Under the pieces are notes generated by a model. That model was given only the letters and a program-made list of their open reading frames with translations. It was not told where the DNA came from and searched no databases. From JAUMBM01 sp964645715 (lineage in GTDB: Bacteria > Bacteroidota > Bacteroidia > Chitinophagales > Saprospiraceae), in contig CAZYAO010000026.1 in assembly GCA_964645715.1 (NCBI GenBank), positions 1 through 53,269 on the forward strand: 53,269 nt of DNA. Reading direction: 5' to 3'. The position numbers were made by a program, and so were the translations under genes. Below, in pieces: positions 17,173 through 27,474 of the stretch (position 1 is its first letter; every line of letters starts with the position of its first letter).

Positions 17173-20100
17173 GTCGACTCGTAGACAAGCTGACCCCAGC
17201 GGTTGTAAACCATGATGCGGATGTTAGAAATCTCCTCCGCATTAAATATACGGAACACATCATTTTTGCTGTCGCTGTTGGGAGAGAAGATGTTGGGTAT
17301 ATCTCCTCGGGGTTTTTTAACATAGATAACAATTTCATCGGTGGCTGTGCAACCTTCTGCAGTAGTAATCTGCACTTGGTAGGTTTGTGACAACAGCGTC
17401 GTATCGGGGTTTTCGGGTGCTGTAAACGTGTACACCTCACCTGTTTGGCTATCCGGAGCCGGCGTCCAAACGATGGTGTTACCCGTCGGAGGAGTTGTCG
17501 TGAGTGTCAGTGTTACCTCGCTTCTCGAAAACACCGTATCGCGTGCGGTTGTTATACTTACGTCAGCAGGCGCAAGCACCTGCACTGTAGCAGAAGTAGT
17601 AGCCGTACCACACTGTTCCAGCGAGACCGTGGCAGTGTAAGTCGTAGTGGCACCCGGTACCAGCGAAAGCGTGGCACCCGTTGCTGTGCCCCCTTGCCAA
17701 GTCCAGACAGTATTGGCAAGCGTAGCTGCAGGCAAGGAAGGGATCGCTTCGACCTGTAGGTTCAATGGAGCACCTGGGCAGATGGTAAGATCTCCCAATA
17801 TATTGAGTTCAGTATCGCCAATAACAACTACCTGTACCTGACTTTCCACTGTGCCACAACCGTTGGTTGCCTGTAAACGATATGTAGTAGTGGCCGTTGG
17901 AGAAACAGCTAGCAACGGATTGGTCGAGCGGAAAGAAGTATCCTGCAAATTGGTCCATAAGTAGGTGGCATCCGGTTCTGGATTGCTTGCCAACAAGGGG
18001 ATGGCATCCCCCAGACAAATAATAGGAGGAGGTATCAATTGTATGAAAGGTAATGGATTGACGATGATGCTCACGAATGCATTCTCCGGACAGTTGCCAT
18101 CAATTTGTGTCTGTACTCTATACCCTATACTTCCCGGTGGGGTGGCTGTAGGGTTAGGGCAATTGATACAGCTGAGACCAGCCGTAGGATCCTGCCATTC
18201 GTAAGTCACAGCATTAGACGGGTTGTGAACTACCCGCAGAGAGACACTGCCGCCAAAGCAAATGACCGTATCTGCAGGCTCAATACGCGGCAGTATAGGT
18301 TCTATTACCCGAATCAATATTCGGGCAGTATCTATACAACCTCTGTGCCGGGTAATGCGTACGAATTCAGAAGTGTCTTCCGCAGCAAAAACCATGTTAT
18401 AAAGCGAATCGGGTGTAAGCTGTCCGAGTCCCTGAATCCATGTATGCTCAATGTCCGGATAAAGAGCCGGATCATAAATAGGCGAAGTGATGACCACCTG
18501 ATCTCCTTGGCAGTAGACATCTTTCTGAGGCTCGAGTGTAAACCCAAGGTCTGCAGGAATAGAATCAACCTGAACAATGATGGTATCCGCGCGGAAGCAA
18601 CTACCTACGGCAACGGAAGCAATGTATTGTGTGGTAGCTACCGGTGTTACGGGAAAGTTCGTACCAATTAGCCCTGGTACACTCCATACGACAGGTTGAT
18701 CAACAGGACTAACACTGGTCTGAATCTGCACGGTTTGGCCCTGACAGATCGTGGTAGTATCTGCATTGGTGACATCTACAGATATTTCTGTGACGACAAT
18801 TTCAATACTTTCTGATACAATGCAGCCCAACCGGTCTGCCTGCAGTGTATAGATAGAAGTGACGGTTGGTGCAGCAAAAGTATTTGGATTACTAATATTT
18901 GTGAGGCCATTCCCGCCGCTCCATTGGTAGCTGACATCTGCCTCGGGTGTCAAACCTGAAAGCTGGATACTGTCACCCTGACAAATGGTAGTACCCAGAT
19001 TAATAGTTACGATAGGCAGCGGGACCACAGTAATCAGCACACTGTCAACCGAGGGCAAAGGACAAAGTCCGTTGGTAGTGGTGAGGTAGTAGGTTGTCGT
19101 TGATGAAGGAGAAACAACCGGATTCGCATCTGCGGAGGTAAAGCCTGTTGGTAAAGAAGCCCAGTTGTAGGTAACTCCTGGTACCGGCGTACCGCCCAGC
19201 GCTATATCATCCCCTTCACATATCTGTGTATTGGGAACCAGCGGAACTTCGGGCGCTTCCTGCTGGAGGACAGTAACAACAACTGTATCCTGAAACTGAC
19301 AGAAGGCAGCCGTCAATACAGCCGGTATGGCATATATACCAGGCTGGCTGGCAGTAACAGTTGGGTTTGGACAATCGAGACAACTAAATGTCAGACCTGT
19401 CGGAGGCTGCCACAGATAGGTTGCTGTACTGTATTCATCGCCACCCACTATGACAAACTCTTCCCCTCTGCAGACAGTCAAGTCGGGCCCAAGTTCAAGG
19501 TTGAAAACCTCTACGCGGATTTCGAGGGTGTCGAGATAACATACAGCATCTACCACAGCTTTGTATACAGTGGTTTCTGTTGGTGAAGCTACCGGGTTGA
19601 GGCAGTTGTTGCAAGAAAGGGTACCTGTAGGATCAACCCAGCTGATATTTTCCACACTGCTGGAAATCTCCAGTTGTACTGTTTCGCCGCTGCACACAGC
19701 CGTATCACCCGCGACTACTTCAATGCCTATGGGCGCCAAAACATCAGGATTGGAAGGACCCCAGTCAACAAGAATTCCTCCGTTGACAATCTGATTGCCC
19801 CAGTCATTGACCAATACAACATATACTTCGCCCTGCTGGCACTGAATAGTCGATACAATATCATCGTTGTTTTGTGGACCAGCGCCATTACAATCATACG
19901 TGTCTGTGATGGCATATCCGAAAGCAGGGTGAACATCTGCGAGACCTGTAGGTTCTGTACCACCTGCATAGCTACTTCTGATAGGCTGGTTGTTGGTGAT
20001 AAATTGTATTACCTGCTGTGGATTGTCGCAGACTTGCTCAGGTGTGAAGGGACCCCATACGTTGAAGTCGATATCCGAAGGGACGTCAGCACTGGATACA

Positions 20101-21581
20101 ATAAACCCGAACGGGCCGTCAGCCTGTGCTTCAATAGTGAACCAGTAAAATGAGGGATCGATGCCCACACCAAACCAACAACCATTGTTTACACCAGTGG
20201 TAATTGGCATGTCTTGAAAGCCGTCTTCAAAGTTGAAAATGCTGGGCACGCCACCTTCCTCAATACAACCATTGAGCGGGTTGCAGAGAACATCAGCCAA
20301 ACCTGCCGAGAAAACGCATTCAGTTGGTTGTATACTGATGTTGAAATTGGTACATCCCTGTGCGTTTGCTACAACGATGTAATAAGTTCCCGGCTGTTGG
20401 AAGTTAGCATTATTGATTACTCCATTGGGAGAAGTAGCGATACAGGTAGTACCGGGAGCAGAAGGTGGACCGTCGAGCACAATCACACCAGTACCAGGAG
20501 CAGCACCAGTGATATTGACAGTGGCACATATATTTCCGGGAGAATTAAACGTATAGACGAATTCAGGGCCGGCCAGGAATGCATCGTTGCTGCAGGGGGA
20601 AGTGGCAAAAGTAGCACCTGCCCCGCAGGTAGTATTGCCGTTCCAGCTGAAAGGTAAAGCGTCAATAACAAATGGGTTTGTTTCTGACGAGCCACCGCAT
20701 GCAAGCGGGGAACAACTCCAGGTGAGTTCAAAGCCGTCGTCATTGACCGAGCCGTCCGAAATAAACTGTACAGTGACACACTGGCTGGTTGCCAGTACCT
20801 CAAACCCATTGCCGTTGTCAACCCCTGTCGCAGAAGCAATCAGCGGAGCAGCAATCGAATTGCCGGCAAAGAAATTAATTCTGTCAAATCCGTTTTCCGT
20901 CGCAAAACTCAGCAGGTCGATGATGATACATTCGTGGAAATCCGACGGACAAATGACAAAAGTATGGTTCTCGCCACCGCCATAATCGGCATCAGGTCCT
21001 CCCGAGTCGTACAGCGTACCAAAACAGGCAGAAGACCCCGGGGATGTACCTATGTTGATGGCTGGCACGTATTCATCTACACACAGGGTGAAGTCACCCG
21101 CGTTGGGCGCTGCGGTTGCTGAATAATCGTTGATGCGTAGGTAGTAGGTAATGCCGGGCGTGAGTCCGAGCACATCTAGTGCGACCTGTGCAGATCCGTT
21201 GGGTGCGCTTATGCATGCTAGTTCGGCCAGACCGTCAACCTCGCAGTCTCCACGGTAGAGCGCTATCTGAGGATTGCCAATTGGCAGGCCGTTGGGGCCA
21301 TTAGCGTTGCCGAGTACGGTGATGGTGACATCTGTGAAATCGTTGCCCACAGTAAAGGCAAACCACACATCCCGATTGGCCGCTCCGCCGTTGAAGCAGG
21401 AGGGGTTGTTACCAAAACCGATATTGCTCGCACTGGCACCTACATTAGTGTAAATGTTGGCGGTATTGCACGAAGGCAATGTGCCCAAATCAATCAGGCC
21501 GGAACAGTTATCATTGACCGGCTGTGACCAAAGGGTCCAGGAGAGAAGGGAGAAAAAAATAAGGAAAAATGTCGACTTCAT
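17173..21581 (-). CDS. Giant secreted protein with CUB-like and Ig/PKD-like repeats and T9SS type B sorting domain (C-terminus cut by gap)
   Basis: The visible 1469 residues begin with a signal peptide (ending LWSQ). A conserved N-terminal domain follows (about 21-165, IGFGNNPSCFNGG), then a CUB-like domain (about 180-295, DSGGPDADYGGGENHTF to LTWSC), then a middle module unique to this copy (about 430-640, FWFTIEAQ-like strands and NGGILVDWGPSNP). About ten Ig/PKD-like repeats come next, each with a Cys-rich signature such as ICQGDSIQLSG and a repeat end like PTTTYxL. The C-terminus is the start of the gliding-motility-associated type B sorting domain (PNIFSPNSDSKNDVF, YNRWGQLVYES). It should be exported by the T9SS to the cell surface or medium as an adhesin-like protein. 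It is a paralog of the gene at 22253-26728. Confidence 0.88.
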
Positions 21582-21615
21582 AGGAATAAAGCAATGACAG
21601 ATGGTAATATTGTCT

Positions 21616-21645
21616 CAAATATAGGCATTCCCTTCGATTTGACAA
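21616..21645 (-). promoter_or_regulatory. Promoter of the first giant T9SS protein
   Basis: On the minus strand TTG (21645-21643), a 19-base spacer and TATATTTG (21623-21616) form a near-ideal Bacteroidota promoter. The start codon follows 34 bases downstream at 21581. Confidence 0.65.
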
Positions 21646-21692
21646 GATAAATGCAAAAAAGGCTTGACAAGGGCATTGCAAAAACGAATTTT

Positions 21693-22163
21693 ATGCAGCA
21701 ACACATTGTTTTTCTACAACTGGGCAGTAATATGGGACAAAGGTCGGAGATGCTTGCGTTGGCTCGGGTACTTATCGGTCAACGGCTGGGACCCATACTG
21801 CTGTCGTCTTCAGTGATAGAGACAGCCGCCTGGGGGAATACAGCACAACCGTCTTTTCTGAATCAAGTGTTAAAGATCATCTCTTTCCTGAGTCCCGAAG
21901 AATTACTGGATACCGTGTTAGCTATTGAAAAAGAACTGGGTAGAGAGAGAAAAGAGAAATGGGGACCTCGGCTAATTGACATTGATATTGTAGCAATCGA
22001 TCAGTTGGTTATCAATCTGCCACAGCTAACAGTGCCTCACCCATGGATGCACGAACGTCTGTTTGTACTGCAACCAATGGCAGAAATTGCTGCTGGCTGG
22101 GTGCATCCTATCCGCAAATGTACCGTGAAGGAGATGATGGAAAGTCTTTTGCCAGGAAGTTGA
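21693..22163 (+). CDS. folK: 2-amino-4-hydroxy-6-hydroxymethyldihydropteridine diphosphokinase
   Basis: This enzyme transfers pyrophosphate from ATP to 6-hydroxymethyl-dihydropterin in folate synthesis. From ATG 21693 it has 156 residues, near the family norm. Signatures are FLQLGSNMGQR at the N-terminus, AAWGNTAQPSFLNQV, LGRERKEKWGPRLIDIDIVA (the HPPK signature with the Asp-x-Asp magnesium site) and VPHPWMHERLFVLQPM. An upstream ATG at 21651 in the same frame would add a basic leader absent from the family and lies in the divergent promoter region. The gene sits alone between two giant T9SS paralogs and ends in an exceptional terminator. Confidence 0.95.
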   Translation: MQQHIVFLQLGSNMGQRSEMLALARVLIGQRLGPILLSSSVIETAAWGNTAQPSFLNQVLKIISFLSPEELLDTVLAIEKELGRERKEKWGPRLIDIDIVAIDQLVINLPQLTVPHPWMHERLFVLQPMAEIAAGWVHPIRKCTVKEMMESLLPGS

Positions 22164-22168
22164 ACACG

Positions 22169-22216
22169 AAAAAAGGGTCTCACAGGTTGTGACAACAACC
22201 TGTGAGACCCTTTTTT
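22169..22216. terminator. Strong bidirectional terminator after folK
   Basis: A perfect 22-bp stem (22169-22190 with 22195-22216; GC core GGGTCTCACAGG) has a 4-base GACA loop, starting with six A and ending with six T. It lies six bases after the folK stop and 37 bases after the stop of the convergent giant gene in its own direction. Confidence 0.95.
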
Positions 22217-22252
22217 CTCAATTGCAGACAGTGCAAGCTGCCTGCAGCCGCA

Positions 22253-25200
22253 TTACCTCACTAACGTCAACTCACCCGTGAGGTCAAAAATTTCACCACC
22301 AATCGTGAACTTTACCCTGTAGATATACACATCTGCCGGTGCAGGATCACCCTTGAAGTTTCCATCCCAGCCATTATTGTTATCAGACTCATAGACCAGC
22401 TGACCCCAGCGGTTGTAGACACGGATGTCAATCCCCGTGATTTCTTCTGCATTAAATATTTTGAAGACATCGTTGCGGCTGTCACCATTAGGGCTGAAAA
22501 TATTGGGCACATCCCCTCTGGGCCGCTTCACAGCTATTGTATAAGTGGCGAAAGCAGTACACCCTTCATTGGTCGTGAGATCAACCCTGTAAGTTTGATT
22601 GAGGATGGTAGTATCTGCATTTTCAGGGGCTGTGAAATTGAACGTATTACCCGTTTGACTATCCGGAGCAGGCGTCCAGTTGAGTGTCACACCAGTAGCC
22701 GGGCTGGTTTCGGCAATCAGAATTATAGGAGCCCTTGAAAATACAGTATCCCGCTGGGCACTGATAGTAACACTTGGCTGATCCAGTACCTGTACTCCGG
22801 CGCTGCTGCTGACCGTTCCACACTGACCCAGCGTAAGCGTAACAGTATAGGTTGTATTGGTATCTGGATTTACTTCAACAGAGGCACCCGTAAAGCTCCC
22901 GCCCGGCCAAGTCCATACCGCAGTAGACAGCAGTGCCGGATCCACGGCAGGAGTGGTATTTAGGCTGAGTCGTGTCGTTTGGTCAGGGCAAATAATTAGA
23001 TCTCCCGTGATACTAAGCTCTGTATCGCCGATTACGGTCACAGTCGTATTCTGTGTGACAGATCCACAGTTATTGGTTGCCCTGAGGACATAGTTGGTGG
23101 TGGTTACAGGCATCACACTCACCAGAGGATCAGTTGCGCTGAAAGCAGGAATCTGGGGTGAGGACCACAGATAGCTTGTACCCGCCTCGGGATTACTGCT
23201 TAACAGACTTATCTCATCTCCGAGACAAATTACCGGATTATCCACCAGATCAATGAAAGGAAGTGGATTAACGGTGATGGTTGCCTGTGCAGACTCGGGG
23301 CATTCGCCGTCAATTTCGGTTCGCAGCTGGTAGGAAGCTGAAGCTGTAGGCGTAGCTAGCGGATTAGGACAATTGGTACAACTCAGACCGCTGCCTGTCC
23401 ATTCATAACTCACTTGCTGATTCGGCGAATGTAACGCACGCAGCTGCACACTCTGCCCTGCGCAGATGGTCGTATCAGCCGGTACTATGGTAGGTAATAT
23501 TGGCTGAATGACATTGACTACCCTGTTGATGGTGTCCCTACAGGCATTGTTGATGGTTACGCGCTGGTAATTAATGGTATCTACCAGATCAACAACCAGG
23601 TTGTAAAGCGAATCAGGCGTGAGCGCTCCCAACGAAGATGACCAATAGTGGAACATTTCGGGAAAGTTGGCCGGATCATAGATGGGAGAAGAAAAGATTA
23701 CTCTTTCTCCAAAACAATACACATCTTTTTCGGGAGAAAGCGTGAAGCCGAGATCAGCGGGCAGCGAATCAACACGCACGAAAACGGAATCAAAGACTGT
23801 ACACTGTCCGTTGGTGAAGGTTGTACGATACCACTGGCTTGCGGTCAGGGCAGCTGTTACCTGTAAGGAAGCAGTATCGCTCAGACCTGTTGCAGGTGAC
23901 CATACGAGACCCTGCGCATTGCCAGTATTGGTAGTTGCCGTGAGAGATGCAATCTCTCCCAGACAAATAAAGGCTGTATCCTGTGGACTGATGTCCACGT
24001 CTGCCGCCAGAACAGTCACCGTAACTGTGGATGTATCCGCACAGGCTCCGTTGACGGTAGCGGCAATCAATTGATAGGTGGTTGTTACATCAGGCAATAC
24101 TGTCGGTACAGGAACTTCACTGTTGCTGAGTCCGGCAGAGGGACTCCAGCTGTATTCGGTATCGGCTGTATTGGTACTCTGCAGTACAGAAAGCGTTACG
24201 GGATAATTCTGACAGATGGTTGTGTCGCCAACCAGCTGGGGAAGGTTGAGGAAATCCACATCAATCAGAATGCTGTCCGTAGCGATGCAACCCGTTACAT
24301 TGACAGATACAATGTACAGCTGGTCAGCCAGCGGGGCCGCTACGGGATTCAGACTCGAGGGGTCGTTGAGGCCAACGCTGGGCGTCCACAGAAGGCCGGC
24401 GCCATTGACATTGTCGCTTGCTTGCAGCCGCACACTGTCACCCCGGCAAATGGCCACTGGATCAAGTGCCTCCAAACTTATTTGCGGATCAATCAGCTGC
24501 AGAAAAATAGAATCGACTGCCACGCAGGAACTACCCACCTGCCCCTCGACCCTTACCCACATACTTTCTGTAGGACTGGCAACAGGAGTGCTGCTCAATG
24601 GATTGTCAAAAACAGTGATGGGCGTCCAGAAATACTGGGCTGCGCCGACAACAGTGAGCGGAAGACTGCCACCCGGACAGAAGAAGGCTGTTTCGTCGCC
24701 TGTATTGATGTCAATGCGCAGCTGGTCGCGAACCTCAACTTCAACGGTTGCATAGGTAACCTCTCCGCAGCCAAAATCATTGGTGAGGGAAATGAGAATT
24801 ATTTCTGTGTTCTCTACATCCAGATCCGTGAGTACAGAAACGGGAAAACTGTATTCCGTCTGTCCTGGCAAAAAGGTAACCTCTTCGGGTATGTCAAGGA
24901 TATAGTCTACGCCCAAGGTCGCACTACCGCCGATGACCACCCGGTAGGTGAGTGTATCTTCGACAGGATTGTTGAGCCTGATAACGACTTCGTCACTTAG
25001 TTCTGTACAGCCTTCCAGCAGGTAATCGATGCCCGAGTTAAAGCGTACAGATATGTTGGGTGTTCCTCCCCTAAGCTCGGAGATAAATACACCAGAATCA
25101 AATAGACCGTCTCCCCGGTCAGCGATGGCAAGCTTGAGATGGTAAGTATTACAGGGAATGACCGCTGCGCGGGCTGTAAGGCTCTTTTTTACGCCAAGGT

Positions 25201-26728
25201 AATCAGCGGTAAAGCCATCGTATTCCATGCTTTGCCCCAATTCATTGTTGCGGTAAAACTCCCAGTTATCAAAATTATTTACACTGTTGATCTGGACTAC
25301 CGTATTGGCTGCCGTAGGCAGCGTAGCAATATTCAGTTGATTATTGAGCTCGGGCAGGCCGGTGATACCGGGACCAGAGATTAAGAAAGCAAAGATATCA
25401 TTAAATTCATCCCCCACGAACTCCGGGTACTCATCTGAACCGAAGATGTATTCGAAAGTAAGTTCGTTGGTAGAGGCCAACACATCAAGCTCGATGATGC
25501 AGGCGTCCTGCGATTCGGTGCCTTCCCCAAAGAGCAGAGACAGCTGATCGAGGTCAGGATCTCCGGGAAAAGAACGGTCAGCAAAATTATTACCAAATCC
25601 AGTGCTACTGTTCGGGCCGGGTGCCCAGTTAAGATCTCCCGTTGTGAGCAACAAGCCCCTTTCCAGTCCCAGGTCGGTATTGTCTCCGGCTTCGAACACA
25701 CCGTAGGAGCCGTCGGAGCAATTTATACTGGTTATATTGACCTGCGTCTGTGGTGTTGAGAGGGCATCAACAATATCGTCATTCGTTACATCATCGCTTA
25801 CACTTATGGGTTGGTAGATATCGCAGGGCTGAGTAGAGCAAAGCCAGCTACCTGCAAAACCTTCAAACTGTACATTTCCGTCAGAGAGAAACTGCAGTGT
25901 TAGGCAGCCGCTGGCTGCCTGCACCTCAAAGCAGACGGCACCACCTGCCGACGCGCCAGCCCCTCCTACAGAGGTAATAATAGCTGCCGGATCGGGCGTT
26001 GCCGCATCGTAGAATATCAGCTGGTCAGCATTGGGGAAAAATCCATCCTCGATGTTATAGTACTGCATCGTAAAGGTGATACAAGCCGTTGGCTGTGCCG
26101 GGCAGATGGTGAAGACGTTATTTTCACCAGGGCCGTAGTCGCCGTCAGGACCACCAGAATCAAATAACTGTCCGGAACAGGCAGTAGATCCACCCTGGTC
26201 AATGAGGCTAATCGGGTCCATTTCTTCTACACACAACTGAAAGCTTCCGGCATTAGGGCTTCCGGAAGCTGAGTAATCATTGATACGAAGAAAATACGTA
26301 ACTCCGGGGGTTAAACCCATAGCATTGAGGATGAGCGTGTTTTCGCCGGGGTCAGCCGAAATGCATAGCAATTCCGCCAGTCCGTCTGTTTCACAAGAGC
26401 CCCGGTAGATGGCTAGTTGGGGATTTACAATAGAGGGACTGCCACCGTCTGCGAGACCGGTTACGGTGATGGTATAGTCGAAAATTGTATCGCTGGCAAC
26501 GAATGAAAACCAGACATCCCGTTGGGTGCCACCGCCGTTAAAACAGGTAGGGTTATTACCAAACCCAATATCGGTTGCTGTCGCATTGATATTGCTGAAG
26601 ACGGTAGTCGGGCAGGCAGGAGCAACACCCAGATCTACAATACCGCCACAATCGTCATTAACGGGTTGCGCAAAAACAGCGACAGACCACAGCGTAAATA
26701 GAACAGCCGTCCAATATCTCATCATCAT
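22253..26728 (-). CDS. Giant secreted protein with CUB-like, choice-of-anchor L and Ig/PKD-like repeats and T9SS type B sorting domain
   Basis: The product is about 1491 residues. A signal peptide ends SVAVFAQ. The N-terminal domain (IGFGNNPTCFNGGG) and CUB-like domain (DSGGPDGDYGPGENNVF) match the paralog at 17173-21581. The next module differs: a choice-of-anchor L domain (TNDDIVDAL, GLLLTTGDLNWAPG, FEYIFGSDEYPEFV) followed by a Calx-beta-like stretch (SATLGVDYILDIPEEVTF). Ig/PKD-like repeats and a complete type B sorting domain follow (PNIFSPNGDSRNDVFKIF, YNRWGQLVYES, then GWDGNFKG and VYIYRVKF, ending ELTLVR). It should be T9SS cargo at the cell surface. Three consecutive ATGs (26728, 26725, 26722) are possible starts; the longer frame to 26752 adds residues before the signal peptide and is less likely. 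Confidence 0.9.
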   Translation of the reverse strand: MMMRYWTAVLFTLWSVAVFAQPVNDDCGGIVDLGVAPACPTTVFSNINATATDIGFGNNPTCFNGGGTQRDVWFSFVASDTIFDYTITVTGLADGGSPSIVNPQLAIYRGSCETDGLAELLCISADPGENTLILNAMGLTPGVTYFLRINDYSASGSPNAGSFQLCVEEMDPISLIDQGGSTACSGQLFDSGGPDGDYGPGENNVFTICPAQPTACITFTMQYYNIEDGFFPNADQLIFYDAATPDPAAIITSVGGAGASAGGAVCFEVQAASGCLTLQFLSDGNVQFEGFAGSWLCSTQPCDIYQPISVSDDVTNDDIVDALSTPQTQVNITSINCSDGSYGVFEAGDNTDLGLERGLLLTTGDLNWAPGPNSSTGFGNNFADRSFPGDPDLDQLSLLFGEGTESQDACIIELDVLASTNELTFEYIFGSDEYPEFVGDEFNDIFAFLISGPGITGLPELNNQLNIATLPTAANTVVQINSVNNFDNWEFYRNNELGQSMEYDGFTADYLGVKKSLTARAAVIPCNTYHLKLAIADRGDGLFDSGVFISELRGGTPNISVRFNSGIDYLLEGCTELSDEVVIRLNNPVEDTLTYRVVIGGSATLGVDYILDIPEEVTFLPGQTEYSFPVSVLTDLDVENTEIILISLTNDFGCGEVTYATVEVEVRDQLRIDINTGDETAFFCPGGSLPLTVVGAAQYFWTPITVFDNPLSSTPVASPTESMWVRVEGQVGSSCVAVDSIFLQLIDPQISLEALDPVAICRGDSVRLQASDNVNGAGLLWTPSVGLNDPSSLNPVAAPLADQLYIVSVNVTGCIATDSILIDVDFLNLPQLVGDTTICQNYPVTLSVLQSTNTADTEYSWSPSAGLSNSEVPVPTVLPDVTTTYQLIAATVNGACADTSTVTVTVLAADVDISPQDTAFICLGEIASLTATTNTGNAQGLVWSPATGLSDTASLQVTAALTASQWYRTTFTNGQCTVFDSVFVRVDSLPADLGFTLSPEKDVYCFGERVIFSSPIYDPANFPEMFHYWSSSLGALTPDSLYNLVVDLVDTINYQRVTINNACRDTINRVVNVIQPILPTIVPADTTICAGQSVQLRALHSPNQQVSYEWTGSGLSCTNCPNPLATPTASASYQLRTEIDGECPESAQATITVNPLPFIDLVDNPVICLGDEISLLSSNPEAGTSYLWSSPQIPAFSATDPLVSVMPVTTTNYVLRATNNCGSVTQNTTVTVIGDTELSITGDLIICPDQTTRLSLNTTPAVDPALLSTAVWTWPGGSFTGASVEVNPDTNTTYTVTLTLGQCGTVSSSAGVQVLDQPSVTISAQRDTVFSRAPIILIAETSPATGVTLNWTPAPDSQTGNTFNFTAPENADTTILNQTYRVDLTTNEGCTAFATYTIAVKRPRGDVPNIFSPNGDSRNDVFKIFNAEEITGIDIRVYNRWGQLVYESDNNNGWDGNFKGDPAPADVYIYRVKFTIGGEIFDLTGELTLVR

Positions 26729-26808
26729 GAAAGGGCATTTAATTTGCTGCAAAGTAACGATTCCTTGGGGAACTATGGTAAAAATTATTGCTTAATAGTA
26801 CTTCTATG

Positions 26809-27234
26809 TCATTTGCGAGGATAGTAATCAGGGAGGCAATCGACCAGTTGCTGTCTGATCTGCGCAATATCTACCCTACCCAGTTGATGTCCCCAGGCTT
26901 GATTGACATAGTTGATGATATTGGCAATTTCAAAATCAGTTAGCTGCGGGATTCCTTCCATCTTATTGGCATATTGCCTTCCATTGACATAGATTGTATC
27001 TGAGATTCCATACCGGATCAGACAGGCAAGCTCATCCTGATGGTTGGCCCAGTAATCAGCTCCGGCCAGCGGTGGTATTACGCCTGCCAGTCCGCTGCCA
27101 TCACTCATGTGGCAGTTGGCACAAAAATTTTCATATAAAATTTGTCCCTGTTGGTAGGGATGCTCATCGCACTGTATGGCCAATGTTGCACAACAGGCCA
27201 AAACAACCAACTGACTTATCTTCTTCAGTTTCAT
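26809..27234 (-). CDS. Exported c-type cytochrome
   Basis: The 141-residue product has a hydrophobic export segment (about 5-21) that may be a lipoprotein signal with Cys22 (AIQCDE), although the lipobox is not canonical. One heme-binding motif, CANCH (Cys38, Cys41, His42), is followed by a small class-I-like cytochrome fold. The probable sixth ligand is Met92 in ANKMEGIPQL, and LTDFEIANIINYVNQAWG is the closing helix. It would act as a periplasmic or membrane-anchored single-heme electron carrier. No oxidase or dehydrogenase partner gene is adjacent, so its redox partner is unknown. Confidence 0.88.
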   Translation of the reverse strand: MKLKKISQLVVLACCATLAIQCDEHPYQQGQILYENFCANCHMSDGSGLAGVIPPLAGADYWANHQDELACLIRYGISDTIYVNGRQYANKMEGIPQLTDFEIANIINYVNQAWGHQLGRVDIAQIRQQLVDCLPDYYPRK

Positions 27235-27474
27235 ATAGGATAGTAATTAATATGCTGATTTTTTGCATTGAACCTGACTGGTTGGCAGAGTGATCCGGTT
27301 GGGACGTGCTGCCAAAACGCCTTCGTAAAGCTACAACCAATCACGGTCTTTGCTTGTTTACGCTAGTCCTTATTTGATAATAGTAAAACAAGCTACAGGC
27401 TGCTGCGTTTTCCTCATTACGGGACATCGGGAGAGAAAAATTTTCCAAGCGTTGACACAGAGAGTTGATATATT

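Noticed and set aside
24071..25000. 309-codon open frame on the plus strand
   Set aside because: It is antisense to the choice-of-anchor/Calx-beta part of the giant T9SS gene, has no recognisable domain and no start context.
17173..26728. Repeats in the giant genes as a CRISPR or tandem DNA repeat array
   Set aside because: The repeats are diverged Ig/PKD-like protein domains of about 80-90 residues, not short identical DNA repeats with spacers.
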